Assembly (NCBI RefSeq): GCF_018343625.1
Contig: NZ_JAGYPG010000005.1
Location: 148,931 to 212,930 of the forward strand
Origin: Lederbergia citri
GTDB taxonomy: Bacteria > Bacillota > Bacilli > Bacillales > Bacillaceae_C
Direction of reading: 5' to 3'
Length of the DNA stretch: 64,000 nucleotides
Shown in pieces: positions 44,195 through 53,241 of the stretch (its first letter is position 1; each line of letters opens with the position of its first letter). The position numbers and the translations under genes are program-made. The notes under the pieces were generated by a model that worked only from the letters and a program-made list of their open reading frames with translations, did not search any database and was not told the origin of the DNA.

Positions 44195-47100
44195 ATGCGG
44201 AAGCAAAAGGGGAAATTTTTATATAGCCCACCTAAAAATGGTTACCCAGAGTGGAATAACAATCCTGAGATTTTTCAATTGAACAGGCTAGACGCTCACT
44301 CCACGCTAATGCCTTTTCAAACGATTGAAGAAGCTTTAGAAGGTAATCGCAAATCATCGAAATTTTTCAAATCCCTAAATGGACACTGGAAATTTTCTTT
44401 TTCAGAAACTCCTGATAAAAGAGTTAAAAACTTTTATGAAGCGGATTTTGACAGCAGTAAATGGGATGCGATCCAAGTTCCAGCACATTGGCAACTGCAA
44501 GGATATGACTATCCGCAATATACGAATGTGCGATATCCATGGATTGAAAAGGACGATATTGAGCCGCCGTTTGCTCCTACGAATTATAATCCCGTAGGTC
44601 AATATATCCAAACATTTACTGTGCCAGCTTCATGGGATGACCAACCTGTATACATAAGCTTCCAAGGTGTTGAATCCGCTTTTTATATTTGGGTGAATGG
44701 AGATCTAGTTGGATATAGCGAGGATACATTCACGCCGGCTGAATTCGATTTGACGCCTTATTTAATAGACGGTGAAAATAAACTTGCTGTTGAGGTGTAT
44801 CGTTGGTGTGATGCGAGCTGGCTTGAGGACCAGGATTTTTGGAGAATGAGCGGCATTTTCCGTGACGTTTACTTATATTCAACTCCTCACGTTCACATAG
44901 AAGATTTTTTTGTTACGACCCAGCTTGACGAAGAATATCAAAACGCGGAACTAAACATTCAGGCAAAAATTTCAAATTATTTTGAAGAGAGCATGGAGAA
45001 TCCAACGTTTGAAGCGATGCTTTTTGACCAAAATGGACAGGAAGTTTTGGGAACACCTCTTGTTGTCCCGGCAAATATTTCGGAGAACACTGATGTAAAA
45101 ATTTCGACTTCATCAATAGATAAAAATCCTTTGAAGTGGAGTGCAGAGCATCCAAATCTATACACTCTCGTATTAAGTTTAAAAGACGCATCTGGACAAA
45201 TTATTGAAACCGTAAGCTGCAAAGTAGGCTTCCGTAAATTTGAGTTAAAAGACGGTTTAATGAAAATCAATGGCGAGCGAATTATTTTTAAAGGTGTAAA
45301 TCGTCATGAATTTTCGGCGAATAAAGGTCGTGCAATTGATTATGAAGATATGGTTCACGACATTACTTTAATGAAGCAGCATAATATAAATGCCGTGCGC
45401 ACGTCACATTATCCAAACAATCCTTATTTATATGAATTATGTGATGAATACGGTCTATATGTCATTGATGAAAACAATCTAGAAACACATGGGACTTGGT
45501 ATTATGGGCAAAAAGAGTTGGAAGATACAGTGCCGGGAAGCAGACCTGAATGGACAGAAAATGTATTAGATCGTTGCAACTCTATGTTCCAGCGTGATAA
45601 AAATCATCCTTCGATAGTTATTTGGTCACTTGGAAACGAATCATTTGGTGGAGACAATTTCTTGAAAATGCACGATTTCTTTAAAGAAAAGGATCCTACC
45701 CGTCTCGTTCATTACGAAGGGGTTTTCCATTATCGTCCTTCTGAAGCCGCTTCCGATATAGAAAGTACGATGTATATCCCTCCTAAACTAGTTGAAAAGT
45801 ACGCACTTGACGCGGAAAAGTTTTCTGATAAAGCGAAGCCTTATATTATTTGTGAATATGCTCATGCGATGGGAAATTCCTGTGGTAACTTGTATCAATA
45901 TACCGAGTTATTTGATAAGTATCCTATTTTACAAGGCGGTTTTATTTGGGACTGGCGAGATCAAGCGATTCGAACTAAAACAGAGGATGATACTGAATTT
46001 TTAGCTTACGGCGGGGATTTCGGAGAGTCGCCTAATGATGGAAACTTTTCTGGAAACGGGTTAATTTTCGCAGATGGAACCGTAACTCCGAAGATTTTTG
46101 AAGTGAAAAAATGCTATCAAAATGTGGAGTTCTATAAAGCGAATCTTGAAAACGGTGTAATTATGGTTAAAAATAAGCACTTGTTTTCCGACTTAAGTCA
46201 TGTTGAACTTCATTGGGAAGTAATGGAGGACGGAAAAGTCATAAAAACGGGATCAACAAATGTAACGATTGAACCGCAGTCCACTGCTAACATTCACCTT
46301 GATTTTACGATAAATGACTTTAATGAGTATCAAGGAGAACTCATTCTAACTGTAAGTTTCCGACTTAAAGAAGGCACAATATGGGCTGAAAAAGGTCATG
46401 AAATTGCATTTGAACAATTTATTTTGAAAAGCGTGGGTGGAGAAGTGGGTTATCAGCCTATTTCTACTAAGTTAAAAACGGAAGACGAAGCTGGTATGAC
46501 CATATCAGGAGATCAATTCTCTGTTCGCTTCAAAAAAGCAACGGGAGATTTAGAATCTTATCAGATTAACGGTGTAGAATTGCTAAAAATACCACTTGCT
46601 CCAAACTTCTGGAGAGCGATGACCGATAATGACAGAGGAAATGAACTGGATAAACGTGCTGCTACATGGCGAGAAGCTGGTGAAAAGCGCGAGCTACAAT
46701 CTTTCCATGTTGATACAACAGAAGATACGGTTAAAGTGTCAGTCACGTATAACATTCCGACCAAGAATGCCTCGACATGTAAAATAATTTATGAAATTAA
46801 AAAGAACGGTACAATCGATGTGAATTACGAATTGGCACCAGGCAGGGAATTACCGGAGATTCCAGAAGTCGGCATCATGTTTACGATGGATTCAAGCTTT
46901 AGCAATCTAAAATGGTACGGAAAAGGTCCGCATGAAAATTATATCGATAAAGAAAAAGGCGCCAAAATTGGTCTTTACGAAGGAAAAGTAGAAGAGCAAT
47001 ATGTTCCTTATTTAAAACCACAAGAGTGTGGGAACAAGACTGAAGTAAGATGGATTACAATAACGGATAAGGACGGAAATGGGGTAAAAGTATCCGGTCA

Positions 47101-47326
47101 CCCAACAATCGAAGCAAACGTTCTTCCATATACCCCCTTCGAACTTGAAAAAGCTAGCCACACGTATAAATTACCGGACAGAAAGCAATCGGTTGTAAGA
47201 ATCAACTACAAACAAATGGGTGTAGGTGGCGACGATAGCTGGAGCCAAAAAACTCATCCGGAATTTACAATTTATGCCGACAAAGTATATAGATATTCTT
47301 TTTCAATCAGTCCAATTAAACTGTAA
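44195..47326 (+). CDS. lacZ: Beta-galactosidase, GH2 (LacZ)
   Basis: A 1,043-residue GH2 enzyme with the full LacZ layout: sugar-binding domain (LNGHWKFSFSETPD), immunoglobulin-like domain, TIM barrel (FKGVNRHEFSANKGR, AVRTSHYPNNPYLYELCDEY), general acid Glu in SLGNESFGG near residue 478, nucleophile Glu in IICEYAHAMGNSCG near 553, and the C-terminal beta-gal small chain (NFWRAMTDNDRG). It hydrolyses lactose and related galactosides. AGAGAGGG upstream. No regulator lies beside it; a sugar importer with broken permeases is downstream, past two repeat arrays. Confidence 0.96.
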   Translation: MRKQKGKFLYSPPKNGYPEWNNNPEIFQLNRLDAHSTLMPFQTIEEALEGNRKSSKFFKSLNGHWKFSFSETPDKRVKNFYEADFDSSKWDAIQVPAHWQLQGYDYPQYTNVRYPWIEKDDIEPPFAPTNYNPVGQYIQTFTVPASWDDQPVYISFQGVESAFYIWVNGDLVGYSEDTFTPAEFDLTPYLIDGENKLAVEVYRWCDASWLEDQDFWRMSGIFRDVYLYSTPHVHIEDFFVTTQLDEEYQNAELNIQAKISNYFEESMENPTFEAMLFDQNGQEVLGTPLVVPANISENTDVKISTSSIDKNPLKWSAEHPNLYTLVLSLKDASGQIIETVSCKVGFRKFELKDGLMKINGERIIFKGVNRHEFSANKGRAIDYEDMVHDITLMKQHNINAVRTSHYPNNPYLYELCDEYGLYVIDENNLETHGTWYYGQKELEDTVPGSRPEWTENVLDRCNSMFQRDKNHPSIVIWSLGNESFGGDNFLKMHDFFKEKDPTRLVHYEGVFHYRPSEAASDIESTMYIPPKLVEKYALDAEKFSDKAKPYIICEYAHAMGNSCGNLYQYTELFDKYPILQGGFIWDWRDQAIRTKTEDDTEFLAYGGDFGESPNDGNFSGNGLIFADGTVTPKIFEVKKCYQNVEFYKANLENGVIMVKNKHLFSDLSHVELHWEVMEDGKVIKTGSTNVTIEPQSTANIHLDFTINDFNEYQGELILTVSFRLKEGTIWAEKGHEIAFEQFILKSVGGEVGYQPISTKLKTEDEAGMTISGDQFSVRFKKATGDLESYQINGVELLKIPLAPNFWRAMTDNDRGNELDKRAATWREAGEKRELQSFHVDTTEDTVKVSVTYNIPTKNASTCKIIYEIKKNGTIDVNYELAPGRELPEIPEVGIMFTMDSSFSNLKWYGKGPHENYIDKEKGAKIGLYEGKVEEQYVPYLKPQECGNKTEVRWITITDKDGNGVKVSGHPTIEANVLPYTPFELEKASHTYKLPDRKQSVVRINYKQMGVGGDDSWSQKTHPEFTIYADKVYRYSFSISPIKL

Positions 47327-47341
47327 GACCATTTCGATTGG

Positions 47342-47550
47342 ATTGAGGGCGTTCATCATTTAAATGGATTGAGCGAAGGGTCCCAATCGCCGCATAGAGG
47401 TCACTCATCGGCGAAAAAGGCGATGCCAAAGGCCTCAATAGCCTTATTGAAGTTGTTCATCAGTGATGACGGAGTTGCGGAAGGTCTCAATAATCGGATT
47501 GAGGTCCTTTATGAGCAATGGTCTCAAAGCTTGATTGAGAACGTTCTGCG
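47342..47550. repeat. Tandem repeat array C1, about four units of 52 bp
   Basis: Units start with ATTGAGG-type sequence near 47342, 47394, 47446 and 47498 (exactly 52 apart), with a truncated fifth near 47534. Unit borders form dyads such as CTCAATAATCGGATTGAG. Sequence is unrelated to the array that follows it directly. Confidence 0.8.
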
Positions 47551-47587
47551 GCAAAAATATACATGCGCATCGTCGTTTTTCGGAATT

Positions 47588-48249
47588 CAGTCCCGATCGA
47601 TCGTAAATAAGGACAGAACGCCTTCGTTTTTCTGGATTCAGTCCCGATCGAACGCGAATAAGGACAGAACGCCTTCGATTTTCAGAATACAGTCACAATC
47701 GAGCATGAAAAAGGACAGAACGCCTTCGATTTTCAGAATACAGTCCCGATTAAGCGTAAATAAGGACAGAACGCCTTCGTTTTTCGGAATTCAGTCCCGA
47801 TCGAGGGTGAATACCGACAGCACGTCTACACTTTTAGGAATTTAGTCCCAATAGAGCGTGAATAAGGACAGAACGCCTTCGTTTTTCGGAATTCAGTCTC
47901 AATCGAACGCTAATAAGGACAGAACGCCTTTGTTTTTCGGAATACAGTCCCGATCGAGCATGAATAAGGACGGAACGCCTTCGTTTTTCGGAATACAGTC
48001 CCGATTGAGCGTGAATAAGGACAGAATGCCTTCGATTTTCAGAATTCAGTCCCGATCGAGTGTGAATAAGGACAGAACGCCTTCGTTTTTCGGAATACAG
48101 TCCCGATCGAGCATGAATAAGGACAGAACGTCTTAGCTTTTCGGAATACAGTCCCGATCGAGCGTAAATAAGGACCAGAACGTCTAAACTTTTCGAAATT
48201 CAGTCTCAATCCAGCATCAATCGGGACTGATTCCCTTCATTTTTCAAAG
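47588..48249. repeat. Tandem repeat array C2, thirteen units of 51 bp
   Basis: Twelve well-kept units beginning CAGTCCCGATCGAGCGTGAA and containing GGACAGAACGCCTTCG run from 47588 to about 48200, then a decayed thirteenth unit that ends with the inverted core ATCGGGACTGA. Each unit has a GTCC...GGAC dyad. As 51 is a multiple of three and stops are scarce, long false reading frames with a 17-residue repeat appear over it; they have no ribosome sites. Confidence 0.95.
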
Positions 48250-48426
48250 AAGAGTATCTATAGAATATAAAACCAATCCGGATATGAAATATCTTATGCA
48301 ACTTCAAACCAAGGATGTCCTAATGTGACCAAAGCTCACAAGGACATCCTTTTTCCTTCCATATGCATAATATCTGAATTAATTTCCAAACTAAATTCAA
48401 GATCTTAAACCTTGAGTGGGGTGATT

Positions 48427-49719
48427 ATGTTGAAGAAAGTCTTTTTTTTATTGTTGTCGACTCTTTTAATTGCGACGGCTTGTTCTGCGGGTTCGTCCAA
48501 TAAAGGTGGGACTCAAAACACCACCAATAAGGGCACTAATGAAATTACTGCGTGGGCATGGGATCCAAAGTTCAATATAGCTGCACTTAAGCTTGCTGAA
48601 GCCAATTATACAGGTGATAAGGATTTTAAATTAAGGATTATTGAAAATGGACAGCCGGATATTGTTCAAAAGTTAAACACTGGATTGAGTTCGGGTACGA
48701 TGAAAGGAATGCCCAATATTGTCTTAATTGAGGATTATCGTGCTCAAAGCTTTTTGCAAGCTTATCCAGATGCTTTTTATGATATTTCGCAATTCTTCGA
48801 TACAAAAGATTTTGCTGACTATAAAATTGCCCCAACAAGTTTTAACGGAAAACAATATGGTTTGCCTTTTGATACAGGCGTAACGGGCTTATTTGTAAGG
48901 ACGGATATGTTAAAAGATGCTGGACTTACTGCAGATGATGTTCGTGATATAGATTGGGATCAATTCATTGAAATAGGAAAAACGATTAGAGATAAAACAG
49001 GTAAGGGCTTCTTGACTCTTGATCCAAATGATTTAGGTACGATTCGCATGATGATTCAATCAGCAGGGGCATGGTATTTGAAAGACGATGGAGTAACACC
49101 TAATTTAGCCGATAATAAGGCGCTCAAAGAGGCTTTTAGAATTTATAAAACTTTATTGGATGAAAAAATCGCTGTCACAACATCTGACTGGAGCCAATTC
49201 TTATCCGCTTTTAATAATGGTGATATTGCCGGGGTTCCTACGGGCAACTGGATTACTCCTAGTATAAAAGCAGAAGAATCTCAATCCGGGAAATGGGCGG
49301 TTGTTCCAATTCCGAGAATACCTATTAAAGGAGCCGTTAATGCATCTAACTTAGGGGGAAGTTCCTTTTATGTGTTAAATATTGACGGAAAGGAAAAAGC
49401 TGCAGACTTCCTCGGAAAAACATTCGGTTCAAATAAAGACCTTTACCAAAAGCTTGTAAAGGAAGTTGGAGCACTTGGTACGTATAAACCAGCAACAGAC
49501 GGAGAAGCGTATAAAAGTGGTGACGACTTCTTCGGTGGACAAAAGGTTGTTGAAGATTTTTCAAAATGGATGGCTCAAATTCCAAGTGTGAATTATGGAA
49601 TGCACACGTACGCAATCGAAGATATTTTAATTGCGGAAATGCAGAATTATTTAAGCGGAAAAAACATTGATGATGTAATGAACGATGCCCAACAACAAGC
49701 TGAGGCACAATTGAAATAA
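48427..49719 (+). CDS. Sugar ABC transporter solute-binding lipoprotein
   Basis: A 430-residue lipoprotein (lipobox LLIATAC) of the family-1 sugar-binding type: WAWDPKFNIAALKLAEANY, then VLIEDYRAQSFLQAYPDAFYDIS, GKQYGLPFDTGVTGLFVRTD and FNNGDIAGVPTGNWI. The gene itself is intact. It is followed by two permease genes of the MalF/MalG type, both frameshifted. ATG at 48427 lies a short distance after GGGGTGA. A galactoside or other oligosaccharide is a reasonable ligand, given lacZ upstream. Confidence 0.87.
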   Translation: MLKKVFFLLLSTLLIATACSAGSSNKGGTQNTTNKGTNEITAWAWDPKFNIAALKLAEANYTGDKDFKLRIIENGQPDIVQKLNTGLSSGTMKGMPNIVLIEDYRAQSFLQAYPDAFYDISQFFDTKDFADYKIAPTSFNGKQYGLPFDTGVTGLFVRTDMLKDAGLTADDVRDIDWDQFIEIGKTIRDKTGKGFLTLDPNDLGTIRMMIQSAGAWYLKDDGVTPNLADNKALKEAFRIYKTLLDEKIAVTTSDWSQFLSAFNNGDIAGVPTGNWITPSIKAEESQSGKWAVVPIPRIPIKGAVNASNLGGSSFYVLNIDGKEKAADFLGKTFGSNKDLYQKLVKEVGALGTYKPATDGEAYKSGDDFFGGQKVVEDFSKWMAQIPSVNYGMHTYAIEDILIAEMQNYLSGKNIDDVMNDAQQQAEAQLK

Positions 49720-49727
49720 TGAAAATT

Positions 49728-49791
49728 ATTGGGCAATCGCTTTTTAGATCAGAAATCGCCTCGTTAAAAAGTGTATTGCCCAAAATTTTTT
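49728..49791 (+). terminator. Hairpin between binding protein and permeases
   Basis: TTGGGCAAT pairs with ATTGCCCAA, with CTTTTTA/TAAAAAG further inside, then AATTTTTT. A partial terminator or stabilising stem that would leave more binding protein than permease. Confidence 0.75.
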
Positions 49792-49828
49792 CAAAGGACA
49801 TAAGTTTGTCGCTAAGGAGTGAATAGCT

Positions 49829-50706
49829 GTGAATTATAGGGTGAAAAGTAATACAATCGGTTGGACTTTTGTTATGATTTCAGTCATCTTAATTTGCTGG
49901 TTTTACTTTTATCCAATGATTCAAGCATTAATTTTATCCTTTAAATCAGGTGCGGGGGCAAACTTACATTTTGTAGGCTTTAATAATTATATTCGATTAT
50001 TTAGTGACCCCACTTTTATAGCTGCCGTTACAAATACGTTTATTTATTTAATCGTTCAAGTTCCAATTATGATTATATTGGCCTTATTTATTTCAGTTCT
50101 ATTGAATGACAGAACATTGAAGTTTAAAGGATTTTTTAGAACAGCGATTTTTTTACCATGTGTAACATCCCTTGTTGCCTACTCTCCGTTATTTTTAAAT
50201 ATTTATTTGCAACAAACGGCTTAGTGAACAAATTATTAATATCTTTGTCTTTAATTCCTGATCCAATTCAATGGTTAACCAATCCATTTTGGGCAAAAAT
50301 AACAATTATTTTAGCGATAACTTGGCGTTGGACAGGATATAATATGATTTTCTATCTTTCTGCTCTCCAAAACGTTGACCCTTCCATTTACGAAGCAGCT
50401 AGGATTGATGGTGCATCGGGTGCTCAACAGTTTTTTAAAATAACGATTCCATTATTAAAACCGATTATTTTATTTACCTCCATCACATCAACAATTGGAA
50501 CGCTGCAAATTTTCGATGAGATTATGAATATCACGAAAGGCGGTCCAGGAAACGCGACGACCTCCATATCACAATACATATACAATCTTTCGTTTAAATA
50601 CACTCCTGATTTTGGATATGCAGCAACCGTTTCTTACGTCATTGTAATTTTGATTATATTGTTCTCGATTCTCCAGTTTAAAGTGGCAGGTGAGCGAAAT
50701 GTTTAA
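49829..50706 (+). pseudogene. Sugar ABC permease 1 (MalF type), frameshifted
   Basis: The first frame (49829-50224) reads a normal N terminus up to IFLPCVTSLVAYS, then changes to nonsense (PLFLNIYLQQTA) and stops. The second frame takes up exactly there with VIFKYLFATNGLVN and goes on through the coupling loop (IYEAARIDGASGAQQFFKITI) to 50706. The shift lies at 50181-50188 in ACTCTCCG, consistent with a CT duplication. Joined, the two halves give a normal 291-residue permease. Confidence 0.85.
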
Positions 50707-51516
50707 ACGATTTTTTGTCTATCTTTTTTTAAGTGTAGCTGCTTTCGTCTCAATCTTTCCTTTTTTATGGATGATTGTGAGCATGACAAATAGGTCGGTT
50801 GATGTAACGAGAGGACGACTGCTTCCAGGAAGTTATATGTGGGAAAATATTACAACCTTATTCACAACTGTTGATATTGTTCCTGCTTTGATTAATTCCT
50901 TTATTGTCTCTATATCCACAACCATATTGGCCTTATTGATTGCTTCTTTAGCCGGTTATGGATTTGAGATTTATAGGAGCTCGGTAAGGATGCAGTTTTT
51001 AATATTCTTTTGTTGTCGATGATGATTCCATTTGCAGCGTTAATGGTTCCGTTATATCGGATGTTTGGAAGTATCTCACAAGTTGCGCCGATGTTTGGTA
51101 TAGATACATTGGCTGCAGTTGTTTTACCTACGATTACTACGGCATTCTTAATCTTTTTCTTCAGACAAAGTACAAAAATGTTTTCGAGGGAACTGATTGA
51201 GGCAGGACGAATTGATGGTCTAAGTGAAATGGGGATATTTTTTCGTATTTTCCTCCCAACAATGAAAACGACGTATGCAGCCGCCGCAATTATCACTTTT
51301 ATGTCGAGTTGGAATAATTATTTATGGCCCCTTGTCGTTTTGCAGACACCCGAAAAGAGAACTATCCTGTTGCTTATCTCCAATCTTGGCGCAGGTTACT
51401 CGCCTGATTACGGTGTCATCATGGCTGCGATTGTAATTGCGACTTTGCCGACAGCCATCGTATTTTTCCTCATGCAGAAGCATTTTGTTGCTGGTATGAC
51501 GGGATCGGTGAAATAA
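50699..51516 (+). pseudogene. Sugar ABC permease 2 (MalG type), frameshifted
   Basis: The first frame begins MFKRFFVYLFLSVAAFVSIF and stays normal to GYGFEIYRSS, then breaks to VRMQFLIFFCCR and stops at 51022. The other frame reads GKDAVFNILLLSMMIPFAAL and continues through LIEAGRIDGLSEMGIF to 51516. The break is near 50980-50987 (AGCTCGGT), best explained by loss of one base. ATG at 50699 overlaps the end of permease 1. Confidence 0.85.
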
Positions 51517-51546
51517 AGCTTGTATAGTTCTTTACAAGCTTTTTTA
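51516..51546 (+). terminator. Terminator of the sugar importer operon
   Basis: AAGCTTGTA and TTACAAGCTT around a six-base loop, then T4. Confidence 0.85.
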
Positions 51547-52073
51547 CATTTTCACAATGTTTTTTAACTCAGAAAAAAATGATTCTTGATCTTTAGATGA
51601 AATTTTTACACTACCTAAAAATTTGCAGATCATTTTTGGAAGCTAATAATGTGAAGATATCCTTAATAGGGGCAATCCTCGTATATGGAATTTGACTTCG
51701 GAAAGGTCCTGCTTTTACTAATAGGAATTCATCACGAAAGACATACTTTATCGTAAAAATATTCCAAATATGAATCCTATAGATACAATACTTAAAGAAG
51801 GAAAAATAATGAAACTAGCTATATCTTTTTCATTTATAAAAAATAACGGCAGCGCATAAACAACTAGAATGATAATGCAAGAAAAAGAAATGAATGTAAA
51901 AACTTATCTATTTTTTAGAGGAATTCTATTTGATACACCTCGGTTAGGTATTTATGGATATTACGCTCAGAATAAGTATAAAGAATAAACAGCAATGAAA
52001 AGTAAAAAGGGATATTGTATAATAGATATTAGTTTCAGAATACTGAGTATTTGAACGGCAGGGAGTGATGTCA
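51547..52073. other. AT-rich 527-base gap, no firm gene
   Basis: No recognised feature. A 39-codon frame at 51869-51988 (MIMQEKEMNVKTYLFFRGIL...) lacks a ribosome site and may be a remnant. The ribosome site of the HAD gene (AGGGAG) is at its right end. Confidence 0.4.
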
Positions 52074-52667
52074 TTGCGTCTATTGTGGGACTTGGATGGT
52101 ACAATTTTTGATACGTATCCCGCAATTTTACATAGTTTTTGTTCTGTGTACGAAGAAGTGCATGGGAAATCCGTTGATCAAAAAGAGGCTCTTCGTTGGC
52201 TTAAAAAAACTTCTAAAGAAGCGTTTGCTCACTTTGGAATCTCGGAAGATTACCGAGAAAGGTTTAAAGAATTAGACCACGCCGGGGCTGAGGCGGGTAG
52301 TCCTCCATTTGATGGAATTGAAATCATTTTAGCGGCGGCTGATGTGAATGTGATTGTGACACATCGAACAAGAGCTTCAACGAAAGAACTGCTTGTGAAA
52401 TGGGGGCTGCTCAAGTATTTCGATGAAATCGTCAGTCCGGATGATGATGGCTATCCGAGAAAACCTGATGTGGCTGCATATGAATATGTTCATAATAAAT
52501 ATCAATTAGACTGGGCAATTGGAGATCGGGCACTTGATCTAATTCCAGCCAAAGCGGTTGGATTAAAAACTTGCGCGTTTCAAAATGATGATATAGAAGC
52601 AGACTTATATATCGATTCATACACGACAGCTTTAATTGAGAAATTAAAAATGGGAGGCAGCGAATAA
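52074..52667 (+). CDS. HAD-superfamily phosphatase at the head of the NAD salvage operon
   Basis: A 197-residue HAD hydrolase: motif I LLWDLDGTIFDTYP, motif II VIVTHR, motif III Lys in PRKPDVAAY and motif IV AIGDRALDLIPA. It resembles phosphoglycolate-phosphatase-like members. TTG at 52074 sits eight bases after AGGGAG; GTG 52065 and ATG 52068 overlap that site. It touches the pncA start, so it may act on a nucleotide or phosphoribosyl by-product of the NAD pathway. Confidence 0.83.
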   Translation: MRLLWDLDGTIFDTYPAILHSFCSVYEEVHGKSVDQKEALRWLKKTSKEAFAHFGISEDYRERFKELDHAGAEAGSPPFDGIEIILAAADVNVIVTHRTRASTKELLVKWGLLKYFDEIVSPDDDGYPRKPDVAAYEYVHNKYQLDWAIGDRALDLIPAKAVGLKTCAFQNDDIEADLYIDSYTTALIEKLKMGGSE

Positions 52668-53224
52668 TGAAAAAAGCACTTCTAAATGTGGACTATACAT
52701 ATGATTTTGTAGCAGAGGACGGAAGACTAACTTGCGGTAAACCTGGCCAGGAAATTGAAAAAGCGATCGTATCTTTAACAAAAAAATTCATAGAAAATAG
52801 TGATTTTGTCGTTTTAGCGATTGATAAGCATACAGAAGGTAATGAGTATCACCCTGAAGCAAAATTATTTCCTCCGCATAATATTGAAGGAACAAGTGGA
52901 AGAGACTTGTACGGGGAGCTTTCCGAACTTTATGAAAAGCATAAGAATCATGCAAACGTTTATTATATGGATAAAACAAGGTATAGTGCTTTTGCAGGTA
53001 CAGATCTTGAAATAAAACTTCGTGAGCGCGGAATCGAAGAATTGCATCTTTGCGGTGTTTGCACAGATATTTGTGTATTGCACACTGCTGTTGATGCCTA
53101 CAATAAAGGCTTCCAAATTGTTATACATGAAGATGCTGTGGCAAGTTTTAATCAAGCAGGTCATGAATGGGCATTAGGCCACTTTGCCCAGACTTTAGGA
53201 GCGAAAGTGGTATCAGGAAGCTAA
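52667..53224 (+). CDS. pncA: Nicotinamidase
   Basis: A 185-residue isochorismatase-fold amidase with a complete triad: Asp9 (LLNVDYTYDF), Lys in YMDKTRYSAFAGT and Cys in CGVCTDICVLHTAVDAY. It turns nicotinamide into nicotinate, the first step of salvage. The ATG follows GGGAGGC and overlaps the last base of the HAD gene stop, so translation is coupled. Confidence 0.92.
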   Translation: MKKALLNVDYTYDFVAEDGRLTCGKPGQEIEKAIVSLTKKFIENSDFVVLAIDKHTEGNEYHPEAKLFPPHNIEGTSGRDLYGELSELYEKHKNHANVYYMDKTRYSAFAGTDLEIKLRERGIEELHLCGVCTDICVLHTAVDAYNKGFQIVIHEDAVASFNQAGHEWALGHFAQTLGAKVVSGS

Positions 53225-53241
53225 AATTTGGAGTGGTTTAC

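Noticed and set aside
47369..48136. Two apparent genes with 17-residue repeats (PSFFGIQSRSSVNKDRT type)
   Set aside because: They are the translation of the 51-bp tandem arrays; 51 is divisible by three and stops are rare. There is no ribosome site, the frame crosses two unrelated arrays, and the arrays resemble other non-coding arrays in the window.
50181..50224. Programmed frameshift in sugar permease 1
   Set aside because: The CTCTCCG context is not a known slippery site and a second, different shift breaks the next gene, so mutation or error is more likely.
51869..51988. 39-codon frame in the gap before the NAD operon
   Set aside because: No ribosome site and no recognisable family; kept only as a possible remnant in the gap entry.
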